Notes: generated by a model from the letters alone, not told the origin. Shown: positions 26,518 through 33,949, numbered from the stretch's first letter. The stretch: 61,076 nt of DNA from Bacteroidota bacterium (GCA_013287475.1 JABDDT010000011.1:1-61076), one strand, 5' to 3'. A program made the numbers and translations.

Positions 26518-27837
26518 ATGAGTACTCATAAATGGCAATTAATTGTAGTGTTGTTTTTCATTAGCAACATAGTATCTAATGCGAATGCTGCGGTACATCA
26601 GGCTCCCAAAATTGGAAAGCCCTGCCCTGATTTTAAATTGACTAACCTGGTTAATTCAAAAAAAAAGCTGGTCACTTTAAAAGATTTCAGAGGGAAATGG
26701 CTAATGATTGATTTTTGGGAAACCACTTGTATATCATGTGTACAACGATTCCCGGAAGTGAATAGGCTCCAACAAATTTTCAAAAAAGATCTCACCGTAT
26801 TATTGATTGGATATAACGATTATCAGTATGACCGCCATATTAAGAAAATGTATCTGCAGATTCAGGATAGATTGCATCTGCAAATGTTGGCCGCATTTGA
26901 TTCTATTTTATTAAAACGCTGGCATGTTTATTCTGTTCCGCATATCATTCTGGTGGATCCAATTGGAGTTGTTTATACTATTACAGGAGGAAGCGATATG
27001 GATTCAGCAAAGATTCGCCAATTGATTGACGGGAAAAAACCAGGATTTCGGCTAAAGGAATTCGCAAGAAAATTTGACTGGCAACAACCATTACTTATCA
27101 ATAACAATGGGGGGCTGGATACGGAATTTTTATACCGCTCCATTCTTACACGTTATGTGGAAGAAGATCCTTTGACACTGGACAATATTGGCAACTATAC
27201 CGAGAAGAATAAGGTTGGATTTCAAATAACCTGCGCACCGTTAAGCAGATTGTATCAATATGCCTATTTGGGAAAAGTCTATTGGGCATTGTATAATGAT
27301 ACATTCTACGGTAAAGTTTCACCTGAATTGGCGCTGGAGATTTCAGATTCTTCTGATTTCAAACCGGATTTTAATAAACCTAGGAATATATTTAATTATA
27401 GCCTGTTTGTTCCCCCAGGGAAAGCCAATGTCGAATATCTTATGAAGGTTTTACAGAGAGAACTCAAAAACTGTTTTGGATATGAAGCTTCCATAGAAAA
27501 CAGGGAGATGCCCTGCTGGCTGCTTCAATTGCGAAAAGATACCGCGGTCCTTTTTAAACCAACCAACTCAACAAGATCACTTTATATGGATGCCATGGGT
27601 CTGCAGATCGATAGTGGAAAACTAGGAGAATTGATAATTGGAATTTCTGGCTTTTGCCCGTTGGATCGCCTTCAGATATATGACGAAACCGGGATAGATT
27701 ATCCAATTGATATAGAATTTAAAGCTTTACTGACAGATTTTAGTGAAGTACAGCAGGAATTACACAGACACGGATTGGAGCTGGTTAAGGGGAAAAAATG
27801 GATGAAAACAATCGTAATCCGTAATCCTGCTCCATAA
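26518..27837 (+). CDS. Secreted TlpA-like thioredoxin-fold protein with DUF3738-like C-terminal half (copy 1)
   Basis: A 439-aa exported protein (signal peptide about 1-25). Residues 30-175 form a thioredoxin/TlpA domain: GKWLMIDFWETTCISC places the redox pair at Cys71 and Cys74, and SVPHIILVDPIG carries the cis-Pro loop. Residues 190-439 are a second domain: a helical LMKVLQRELKNCFGYEASIENREMPCWLLQL block, then DETGIDYPIDIEFKA and LELVKGKKWMKTIVI, resembling DUF3738/TIGR03435 proteins (inference). The active-site pair CISC differs from CPAC in copy 2, so redox potentials may differ. It is 32 bases after SusD and likely in the same operon. Confidence 0.85.
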   Translation: MSTHKWQLIVVLFFISNIVSNANAAVHQAPKIGKPCPDFKLTNLVNSKKKLVTLKDFRGKWLMIDFWETTCISCVQRFPEVNRLQQIFKKDLTVLLIGYNDYQYDRHIKKMYLQIQDRLHLQMLAAFDSILLKRWHVYSVPHIILVDPIGVVYTITGGSDMDSAKIRQLIDGKKPGFRLKEFARKFDWQQPLLINNNGGLDTEFLYRSILTRYVEEDPLTLDNIGNYTEKNKVGFQITCAPLSRLYQYAYLGKVYWALYNDTFYGKVSPELALEISDSSDFKPDFNKPRNIFNYSLFVPPGKANVEYLMKVLQRELKNCFGYEASIENREMPCWLLQLRKDTAVLFKPTNSTRSLYMDAMGLQIDSGKLGELIIGISGFCPLDRLQIYDETGIDYPIDIEFKALLTDFSEVQQELHRHGLELVKGKKWMKTIVIRNPAP

Positions 27838-27852
27838 TAAATTCCTTAATTA

Positions 27853-27900
27853 TCAGAGATCCGGTACATACCCGACCAGGAATTTACCCTGAATGACGAA
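27853..27900 (-). pseudogene. Relic of the last ~16 codons of the 352-aa gene, left by tandem duplication
   Basis: Read on the minus strand this stretch ends in TGA and encodes VIQGKFLVGYVPDL before it. The intact gene at 29304-30362 ends TIQGNSLVRYDLDL, with 8 of 14 residues identical in the same frame and at the equivalent distance from the upstream thioredoxin gene stop. This shows that the 3' tip of the minus-strand gene was copied with copy 1. Confidence 0.8.
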
Positions 27901-27938
27901 AAAATGATACCTACCTGACTCAAAATCCCGGGTATTGA
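27899..27938 (+). pseudogene. Relic of the SusD 3' end, left by tandem duplication
   Basis: The frame reads KNDTYLTQNPGY and then TGA, against QNDTRLTQNPGY at the end of the intact SusD gene. The following 32 bases also match the SusD to copy-1 spacer (GGGTATTGATCTTTT). The relic lies 33 bases before copy 2, exactly as the real SusD end lies before copy 1. The junction with the minus-strand relic falls at about 27898-27903 in an A-rich string. Confidence 0.85.
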
Positions 27939-27970
27939 TCTTTTTACGTAAAAAAATCAATTATTAAAGT

Positions 27971-29287
27971 ATGATTAGTTTTAAATGGCAGTTTATTGTA
28001 GCGTTGTTTTTCATTTGCAACTTGGTACCTAAGGCGAATGCAACAGTTCATCAGGCTCCCAATATTGGAAAGCTCTGCCCAGATTTTAAATTGACTAACC
28101 TTGTCAATTCGAAAAAAAAGCAGGTTACTTTAAAAGATTTCAGAGGAAAGTGGCTGATGATTGATTTTTGGGCTAACGGATGTCCTGCTTGTGTGGAAAA
28201 AATGCCAAAGGTAAACAGGCTTCAGCAGATGTTCAGAAAAGATCTAACCGTTTTATTGATTGGGTATAACGATTATCAGTATGACCGCCATATAAAGAAA
28301 ATGTATCTGCAGATTCAGGACCGATTGCATCTGCAAATGTTAGCCGCATTTGATTCGGTTCTATTGAGACGCTGGAATGCTTATTCGCTCCCCCATATTT
28401 ATCTGATAGACCCTATGGGAGTGGTATATACCATTACTCCAGGAGTCGATTTGGATTCAGCCAAGATTCGTCAATTGATTGACGGTAAGAAACCAAGTTT
28501 CCAGTTATATGGATACACAAGAAAATATGACTGGCAACATCCATTACTTATAAATAACAACGGAGGTCCCGATACCGGATTCGTATATCGCTCCCTGCTT
28601 ACGCGTTATGTGGACGAAGATCCTATTTGGTGGAACGATATCGGAAACTATATAGAAAAAAACAAGACAGGATTTCAGATAACCGGTGCGTCATTAAGCA
28701 AATTGTATCAATATGCCTATTTCGGAAAAGTTAATTGGGGATTGAATGATACCTTCTACAGTAAAGTCTCACCAGAATTAGATTTGGAAATTTCAGATTC
28801 ATCCGATTTCAAAAAAATAGACTTTAAAACACTGAATTTATTTAATTATAGCTTGTTTGTTCCACCTGGAAAAGCTAATGTCAATTATCTTATGCAGGTT
28901 TTACAGAGAGAACTCAAAAACTATTTTGGATATGAAGCTTCTATAGAAAACAGGGAAATGCCCTGCTGGCTGCTTCAATTGCGAAAAGATACTACGGTTC
29001 TTTTTAAACCTACCAAATCAACAAGATCATTTTATGAGGATGCCATGGGCATGCAGATAGATAGCGGACAATTAGCAGAACTGATTTTTGGGCTTTCAGA
29101 CTTTTGCCCGTTGGATCGCCTGACCATATATGACGAAACCGGGATAAATTATCCAATTGATATAGAATTTAAAGCCTTTCTGACAGATTTTAATGAAGTT
29201 CAGCAGGAATTGCATAATCACGGATTGGAACTGGTTAGAGGGAAAAAATGGATGAAAACAATTGTGATCCGGGATCCGGCTCCATAA
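27971..29287 (+). CDS. Secreted TlpA-like thioredoxin-fold protein with DUF3738-like C-terminal half (copy 2)
   Basis: A 438-aa paralogue of the preceding gene, alike along its whole length. The thioredoxin motif is DFWANGCPAC with Cys71 and Cys74, a more canonical CPxC site than the CISC of copy 1. The loop before the second domain (GKKPSFQLYGYTRKYDW) and the His-to-Asn change in RWNAYSLPHIYLIDP differ between copies. The C-terminal half keeps MPCWLLQLRKD, DETGINYPIDIEFKA and KWMKTIVIRDPAP. An export signal is present. The 133-base spacer before it contains duplication relics of both neighbours. Probable role: periplasmic thiol-disulfide exchange on a substrate linked to the SusCD or MauE genes (inference). 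Confidence 0.85.
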   Translation: MISFKWQFIVALFFICNLVPKANATVHQAPNIGKLCPDFKLTNLVNSKKKQVTLKDFRGKWLMIDFWANGCPACVEKMPKVNRLQQMFRKDLTVLLIGYNDYQYDRHIKKMYLQIQDRLHLQMLAAFDSVLLRRWNAYSLPHIYLIDPMGVVYTITPGVDLDSAKIRQLIDGKKPSFQLYGYTRKYDWQHPLLINNNGGPDTGFVYRSLLTRYVDEDPIWWNDIGNYIEKNKTGFQITGASLSKLYQYAYFGKVNWGLNDTFYSKVSPELDLEISDSSDFKKIDFKTLNLFNYSLFVPPGKANVNYLMQVLQRELKNYFGYEASIENREMPCWLLQLRKDTTVLFKPTKSTRSFYEDAMGMQIDSGQLAELIFGLSDFCPLDRLTIYDETGINYPIDIEFKAFLTDFNEVQQELHNHGLELVRGKKWMKTIVIRDPAP

Positions 29288-29303
29288 TAAATGTTGGCGA
29301 TTT

Positions 29304-30362
29304 TCAGAGGTCCAGATCGTACCTGACTAAGGAATTGCCTTGAATAGTAAAAAGTTGTTTTCCCTGAAGAGCGAAACTGCTTATTTTATTATTGTGGATC
29401 TTAGGAAGATAAAAACTAAACCGGTATCTTCCATCTTTGGAATCGTACACATCGATCACAGAATTATTTTTAAATGCTTTCCGATCTTCGTTATCAGCGC
29501 ATAATGCAGAACATATAAGGATAGATTTGCCTGAGAGACAAATAAATTTGTTTACCAAAACAGGTGGAGAAGCAAGAATGTTTTGTTCATGTACTATTCT
29601 AACTTCTATTTTTGACTGTGAATTGGTATCGAGTGTTTTCGATCTATAAATAACCTGGAGATTAGTATCCAGGCAAATAAATTGATTTCGATAAAAATAC
29701 ATATAAACCAGTCGGTTGGATTGGTAATCTATTTGCATGGATCCGTCTGTACAAAAAAAGCCATCAACCTGCTTTTCCAGAACATTTGCCGAATTCTTAA
29801 ATGTCGGAACGCTTAGATTTACTTTAGTCAGGATATTGCTTTGAATTTTGTCGAGGTAAGTTCTTAGGATAATGGACTTTGCAGAAATCGCCGATGTTGC
29901 GGAAGATGAAAATTTCAAAGTATCGATAGTTTTAATATTGCCTGAATTATTGATATCCCCCTGAAAGACTATGGATCTAATTTTGTCAACAATAAAAAAA
30001 TTCGGAGAATCAATACTCACCATGATTTGTGAAGGATCATAATTTTGATAATCGGAGATTGAGAAATGAACAGAATGTGTATCGTGCAAATTCATATTGA
30101 CAATAGACAATTCAAAGGGGTTATGATTATTGCTGATATAAATATTGCTTGCTGATTTACCAATGATGTAATCATTGTTGGACCTGCCTTCCAGAATGGC
30201 AGTTCTTAGAATGACATGAGATGGAAAAACCCTATAAAAAGCATTTTTGCTTTTATGAAAATTTTCTGAATGTAAATACAAAACGATTATCGGAAATATA
30301 CCAACCAGCATTCCAGCAAATAGATTAATCAAAATACTTGACTTTTGTAGAGGCCTGATCAT
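29304..30362 (-). CDS. Membrane-anchored hypothetical protein, possible beta-propeller
   Basis: A 352-aa protein with one N-terminal hydrophobic helix (SILINLFAGMLVGIFPIIVLYL) and no cleavage site, so probably anchored with a periplasmic body. The rest is strand-rich with propeller-like blocks: DGSMQIDYQSNRLVYMYFYRNQFICLDTNLQ, VLVNKFICLSGKSILIC and NNSVIDVYDSKDGRYRFSFYLP. From memory, proteins of this kind sit beside MauE/DoxX-like and Cys-rich peptide genes in other Bacteroidota; I cannot check this. It is 49 bases downstream of the Cys-rich peptide gene with a terminator hairpin between, so it is probably expressed by read-through. Its last codons are duplicated at 27853-27900. Confidence 0.7.
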   Translation of the reverse strand: MIRPLQKSSILINLFAGMLVGIFPIIVLYLHSENFHKSKNAFYRVFPSHVILRTAILEGRSNNDYIIGKSASNIYISNNHNPFELSIVNMNLHDTHSVHFSISDYQNYDPSQIMVSIDSPNFFIVDKIRSIVFQGDINNSGNIKTIDTLKFSSSATSAISAKSIILRTYLDKIQSNILTKVNLSVPTFKNSANVLEKQVDGFFCTDGSMQIDYQSNRLVYMYFYRNQFICLDTNLQVIYRSKTLDTNSQSKIEVRIVHEQNILASPPVLVNKFICLSGKSILICSALCADNEDRKAFKNNSVIDVYDSKDGRYRFSFYLPKIHNNKISSFALQGKQLFTIQGNSLVRYDLDL

Positions 30363-30370
30363 ATTGAATG

Positions 30371-30404
30371 ATTTAAAAAGGGGCTCATTATTGAAAGCCC
30401 CTTT
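30371..30404 (-). terminator. Terminator/attenuator between the Cys-rich peptide gene and the 352-aa gene
   Basis: A 9-bp perfect stem (AAAGGGGCT / AGCCCCTTT) with a 10-base loop; on the minus strand it continues into TTTTTAAAT. It should end most transcripts after the small peptide gene and lower expression of the 352-aa gene. Confidence 0.75.
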
Positions 30405-30411
30405 CTTATTG

Positions 30412-30642
30412 TTAAGGCAGAGATCTTGTTAAAGCCACAGTACAGGTGGTCTGATCAGAATATGCCTGGGCCCCCATGAAAGTACAAGCGACTCCTGGAA
30501 AATTATTACAGGTTACAACTGCCTGATTACAATTTGGTTTAATATATCCATTACCAATTAAATTATTACCATGCTTGGAAGTAAATGCACTTCCGATAGC
30601 AAGTATAAATGCTGCTGCTATAAATATGTTTTTTCTTTTCAT
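30412..30642 (-). CDS. Secreted small four-cysteine peptide (DUF6520-like)
   Basis: A 76-aa protein with a basic start and hydrophobic core (KRKNIFIAAAFILAIGSAF), i.e. a signal peptide, leaving a mature region of about 50 residues. Cysteines fall at 38, 45, 53 and 67 (PNCNQAVVTCNN, VACTF, TTCTVAL), enough for two disulfides. It resembles the small Cys-containing proteins annotated DUF6520 in Bacteroidota (from memory, unverified). Upstream on the same strand is a MauE/DoxX-like redox membrane protein; downstream is a terminator, then a membrane-anchored propeller. The arrangement suggests a highly expressed exported peptide whose disulfides are set by a dedicated membrane partner (inference). 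Function unknown. Confidence 0.75.
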   Translation of the reverse strand: MKRKNIFIAAAFILAIGSAFTSKHGNNLIGNGYIKPNCNQAVVTCNNFPGVACTFMGAQAYSDQTTCTVALTRSLP

Positions 30643-30726
30643 ATAAAAATATTAATGATTAAAAAAGATACCTACTCTGTTTTACAGGTTTTCGGTGACT
30701 CCTGCTTTTATTGCAATAAAATATCT

Positions 30727-31182
30727 TCAATATAATTTTGATTCTTTAGTTGTCCGCATCTTGTAAGTTTCTAAACGTAAAATCGAAAGAGCCGCCAACA
30801 AAACAAGGACTATATTAAATGCAAGGTGAGTTTTCCAGGACATATGTTGCAATACTCCACCACATGAACATGGAATGAATTCACTGAAATTCAGTATCAC
30901 AATAATATAAACTGTGAACATAATCATAATCGTAAAGGAGGCGTACAATCCCTTCAATCGCAAACGATTAATAGAAAGAAGAATGGCAATCATAATTTCA
31001 ATGACGGGAATAATCAAAATGATCCAACCCGTAAATCCAGTCAGTAAGGGAGATTGAGCGAGCTGGGCATTAAAAGAGGAGAAATCAACTAGTTTGCTTA
31101 CAGCCGCATATACAAATAGAAAAATGAACAAAAAACTAATGAAATCAGGAAAATATTTTTTTAAAATTTGAGTTGATTGCAT
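30727..31182 (-). CDS. MauE/DoxX-like redox-associated membrane protein
   Basis: A 151-aa four-helix membrane protein, starting at the ATG at 31182; an ATG at 31203 would add seven residues. Helix 1 carries FVYAAVSKLVDFSSFNAQLAQSP, the usual opening of DoxX/MauE proteins. The cysteine motif FIPCSCGG lies on the loop after helix 3, typical of the MauE-like group. MauE works with MauD in maturing the disulfide-rich small subunit of methylamine dehydrogenase; here no mau structural genes exist, so a similar role for the four-cysteine peptide 84 bases downstream is inferred. It is preceded by the AraC regulator gene on the same strand. Confidence 0.8.
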   Translation of the reverse strand: MQSTQILKKYFPDFISFLFIFLFVYAAVSKLVDFSSFNAQLAQSPLLTGFTGWIILIIPVIEIMIAILLSINRLRLKGLYASFTIMIMFTVYIIVILNFSEFIPCSCGGVLQHMSWKTHLAFNIVLVLLAALSILRLETYKMRTTKESKLY

Positions 31183-31285
31183 GTATTGTTCTATCAGATA
31201 CAAAGGTCAATGTATCCGTAACCGGATTCCAAATAAATTGTATTGGCATTCGGTAGTTTTAATTTGGCAAAAAGATATGAGATTA

Positions 31286-32263
31286 TTACTTTTTTTGAAT
31301 CTGGCTTGGCGGGTAGCCATAATATTCCCTGAACCTGGTAATGAAACTTGTCACCATTTCATATCCTACCATACTGGCGATGTTTTTAACCGGCAGGCCA
31401 GAGTCTTTTAAAAGCCGATGAGCTTCTTTCATTCGTTGATCGAGGTGGTATTTAAAAATTCCTTTGCCGAAAATCTGCTTAAAACCAAGTTTGAGTTTTA
31501 TCTCGTTCATACCCATTTCCCTAGCCAATGGAGTGATTGGAAACTTGCCGTTTGGATTCTGCTGAAGGCGGACTGCGAGTTCCTCGAGACGATCTTTTTC
31601 TTCTCTGGAAAGAAAAAACTTTGGCTCTTCTTTATTGGAAGATTCAGCCATCAAGAGTAGTAAGTATTCTCTGACCTTATATTCAAAGTAGATTTTATTT
31701 ATGCTCGCATTAAACGGTGAATTCAAAATGTCGTTTACCAGGGATAGAACCTTATCACCGGCAAATCGGTTGTGCAATAAGAGTTGGAAAGAGTGATGAC
31801 TTTTTGTTTTTTTAAATTGTTCGGCTAATCTTGGAAAATAATGAAGAATTTTGGCAACCATTTCATCTGAACAGTAGATTTCAAGCATTTGATATTCCTT
31901 TCCAGCTCTGAATTCTGTTTCTATATTTTCTTTATTATTTTTAAAAAAATTAAAATGCCCTTCTTTTACCCGGATCAGACCGATTCTTTCTATACTGCAT
32001 TTAAAATTATTCTTTATTGCAAGATAGGATCCGGTTGAAAATTCTTGCGGCCTCAGTATACACCGGATCATATGTAGAAATTTATAAACCCCAAGAAGAA
32101 TAGTAAAATCTGCCTGCCTGAATTCCTGCAAGACGACCATTCCAAACTTTGTCTGAATGGATAATGCCCTAGCGCCATGGAATATTAAACTCCGATATCC
32201 TGGTGGAAGGCCGTCTTGAAATGGATAAGAGTCTTCATCCTGTAGATTAATTAATGTAAGCAT
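31286..32263 (-). CDS. AraC-family transcriptional regulator
   Basis: A 325-aa regulator. The C-terminal 110 residues contain the two helix-turn-helix units of AraC proteins: ITPLAREMGMNEIKLKLGFKQIFG, then the signature VKNIASMVGYEMVTSFITRFREYYGYPPSQIQKK. The N-terminal 210 residues are a sensor region without a clear cupin motif; the type is common in Bacteroidota next to peptide or siderophore loci. It is on the same strand as, and about 100 bases upstream of, the MauE-like gene, so it may activate the MauE/peptide/propeller genes. About 390 bases of AT-rich non-coding DNA lie upstream of its start. Confidence 0.9.
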   Translation of the reverse strand: MLTLINLQDEDSYPFQDGLPPGYRSLIFHGARALSIQTKFGMVVLQEFRQADFTILLGVYKFLHMIRCILRPQEFSTGSYLAIKNNFKCSIERIGLIRVKEGHFNFFKNNKENIETEFRAGKEYQMLEIYCSDEMVAKILHYFPRLAEQFKKTKSHHSFQLLLHNRFAGDKVLSLVNDILNSPFNASINKIYFEYKVREYLLLLMAESSNKEEPKFFLSREEKDRLEELAVRLQQNPNGKFPITPLAREMGMNEIKLKLGFKQIFGKGIFKYHLDQRMKEAHRLLKDSGLPVKNIASMVGYEMVTSFITRFREYYGYPPSQIQKK

Positions 32264-32649
32264 GTCGGGTCGTTTTAGGTTAAAGTCTTTGGAAAACCGA
32301 CTAAAATATTAATCGAAAATTTATAATTAATGTTAACTATAAAAAAGCAGGTACATTTTCAAAAATAATAATTTCTTAAAATAAGTATGACATAAAAAGT
32401 TTACTAAGGGTTTTCCATTAGATAAATATTTCTAATACAAATTCTATGTTATAAATCTAATTGTTTTAGAAAAATCATGGAATCGTAAAACAACCCTTGA
32501 TTGTTTTTAAAAAAAGTTTACCTTTAATTCACTTCTGAACAATTTCTAATACCCGGGACCATTATCTTACGGGTTACTATTTACTCTTAACAATATTGGA
32601 CGTATTGAATCGTCATGAACCATTTTCAATCATTGTGAATAGTTAACGA
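32264..32649. other. Intergenic region between the AraC and ACT-domain genes
   Basis: 386 bases, strongly AT-rich, with no supported gene. It must hold the divergent promoters of the AraC gene and the small ACT-domain gene. A string matching the Bacteroidota -7 box (TATTTTTG on the minus strand) occurs at 32360-32367, but no convincing -33 element pairs with it. I see no long repeat. Confidence 0.5.
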
Positions 32650-32925
32650 ATGATCCAGGATATTTCGAAAAAACCATTTGTATTTATATTCCAGTTGGAG
32701 GCTAGGACTGCAGCGACAGCACGCATTCTTGCACTGTTGCTGGAACGTAGTATTGAAGTTGACGAATTCTATTTCTATAGCAGAGAAATGAATCAGGGCC
32801 GGCTTATGATTCATTGTCAAATGGAAAGGGACAGGATTGGGCGTACGGCTTCCTTGCTTGATAAATTACCGGGTGTTTTAAAACTGGATTGGATGGAAAG
32901 TAAACGTCACGGACCAAGGGGATAG
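32650..32925 (+). CDS. Stand-alone ACT-domain protein (IlvN/IlvH-like)
   Basis: A 91-aa protein whose whole length fits the beta-alpha-beta-beta-alpha-beta ACT fold: FVFIFQLEARTAATARILALLLERSIEVDEFYFY, then RLMIHCQMERDRIGRTASLLDKLPGVLKLDW. This is the layout of acetolactate synthase small subunits (IlvN/IlvH), with the RILALLLER helix in the expected place, but the usual first-strand Asn-x-x-Gly effector motif is replaced by EARTAAT. No ilvB or other branched-chain gene lies nearby, so it may bind an amino acid on its own or partner an enzyme encoded elsewhere. Confidence 0.65.
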   Translation: MIQDISKKPFVFIFQLEARTAATARILALLLERSIEVDEFYFYSREMNQGRLMIHCQMERDRIGRTASLLDKLPGVLKLDWMESKRHGPRG

Positions 32926-32983
32926 AAGCACAAACTTTAAATTAACTCGCTCAAGAATCTGAGACTTTACAGGAATTTTAAAG

Positions 32984-33005
32984 CAGGGACGTAAAAACGT
33001 CCCTG
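32984..33005. repeat. Perfect 9-bp hairpin (CAGGGACGT / ACGTCCCTG)
   Basis: A GC-rich stem with an AAAA tetraloop, about 60 bases after the ACT-gene stop. No T-tract follows on either strand, so it is terminator-like in shape but not a classical rho-independent terminator. It could also be part of an untranslated RNA. Confidence 0.55.
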
Positions 33006-33079
33006 GAACTTAAGAACAACTATGCAAAATTGGACGTAGATCTGGATCACCAGGTAACCTGTGATCCCAATATTTATTT

Positions 33080-33103
33080 AAGGGTTTGCGAAAACAAACC
33101 CTT
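33080..33103. repeat. Perfect 9-bp hairpin (AAGGGTTTG / CAAACCCTT)
   Basis: A second hairpin in the same gap, with a six-base CGAAAA loop. On either strand the stem flanks are A/T-rich, but there is no run of T longer than three. It may end transcription of one of the two convergent genes or belong to a small RNA. Confidence 0.5.
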
Positions 33104-33245
33104 GATGGGCGACTTAAATGTAGCCTCATGAGAATTAATATAAAGACGTTGGAAATCAAAATTCAGAATAGTATAACTGTAAATATTTTAAACAGATATT
33201 GTTTAAAACTCCCAGAGGGACATGAAAATAAGTTAAAAGAAGGCC

Positions 33246-33821
33246 TTATAATATAAATAATCCAAATATCAAACTTAATAAGGCTTTTTGAAGCAAATCG
33301 ATTCCACGGACTTTATGTGATTTAACGGTCCCTATGGAAATTTTCAACTCTGTAGCTATCTCGGATATTTTTTTACCTTCAACATAGTGCATTAAAAAAA
33401 CCCTTTTGCATTGTGGTGGCAATTTTTCCATAGCGGCATAAATCATTGACATGGTTTCGGAATATATCATGCTTTCAAGTATTGTCCGCTCAGATACTTC
33501 TTCTATTGCAGAGATCTCATTATTGCGTGAAATATCGCGTTTATTCTTTCTGATCCAGGAAATACAGCCATTACGGGCAATGGCATATAAATAAGATTTC
33601 AGTGAACGGATTTCCGATAGGATGTGACGCTTATTCCAAAGATTAATAAAAGCATTTTCTACAATATCTTCAGCAGCACTTTGGTCGTTTGTAATCCTGT
33701 ACGCGTATAAAACAAGAGGAGCGTAAAATTGATTGAAGATAGTTGTAAAGCAGGCTTCATCTCCGTTTTGAAGTTCACAAATTAAATGCTGATCACCCGT
33801 AAGTTTTGGTCGCCCTGACAT
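33246..33821 (-). CDS. ECF RNA polymerase sigma factor (Bacteroidota FecI-like)
   Basis: A 191-aa sigma-70 family protein of the extracytoplasmic-function type, from the ATG at 33821 (MSGRPK). Region 2: FTTIFNQFYAPLVLYAYRITNDQSAAEDIVENAFINLW, with the -10 recognition helix SYLYAIARNGCISWIRK. Region 4: LPPQCKRVFLMHYVEGKKISEIATELKISIGTVKSHKVRG, the DNA-binding helix. A hydrophobic C-terminal tail (LLSLIFGLFIL) is notable and could touch the membrane. No anti-sigma gene adjoins, while an orphan FecR lies at 20593; they may be partners (inference). It is divergent from the XRE regulator. Confidence 0.9.
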   Translation of the reverse strand: MSGRPKLTGDQHLICELQNGDEACFTTIFNQFYAPLVLYAYRITNDQSAAEDIVENAFINLWNKRHILSEIRSLKSYLYAIARNGCISWIRKNKRDISRNNEISAIEEVSERTILESMIYSETMSMIYAAMEKLPPQCKRVFLMHYVEGKKISEIATELKISIGTVKSHKVRGIDLLQKALLSLIFGLFIL

Positions 33822-33949
33822 TTTATAAATTTGCATCGAATGGCATCGCCATTAGAATACTAAATTAAGAAAATTAATTTAAAAAGCCACTAATAAAGGG
33901 TATCTTATTAGTGGTAACCCATATCACGGCGTTTTATTTATTTTAATAA

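Larger units (their letters stand above)
32926..33245. other. Intergenic region with two strong hairpins
   Basis: 320 bases between the ACT-domain gene and the ECF sigma gene (tail to tail). It contains two perfect 9-bp hairpins (separate entries) and a weak 42-codon frame at 33128-33256. There is no other supported content. Confidence 0.5.

Noticed and set aside
30412-30642. Possible bacteriocin or lasso/RiPP precursor reading of the small peptide
   Set aside because: It has a Sec signal rather than a GG leader, and no modifying cyclase, protease or transporter lies beside it; secreted disulfide peptide is the safer description.
33128-33256. 42-codon open frame starting at ATG 33128, overlapping the ECF gene end by 11 bases
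   Set aside because: It has no recognisable features, overlaps a real gene on the other strand, and its composition (Ile/Asn/Lys) is what AT-rich non-coding DNA gives.
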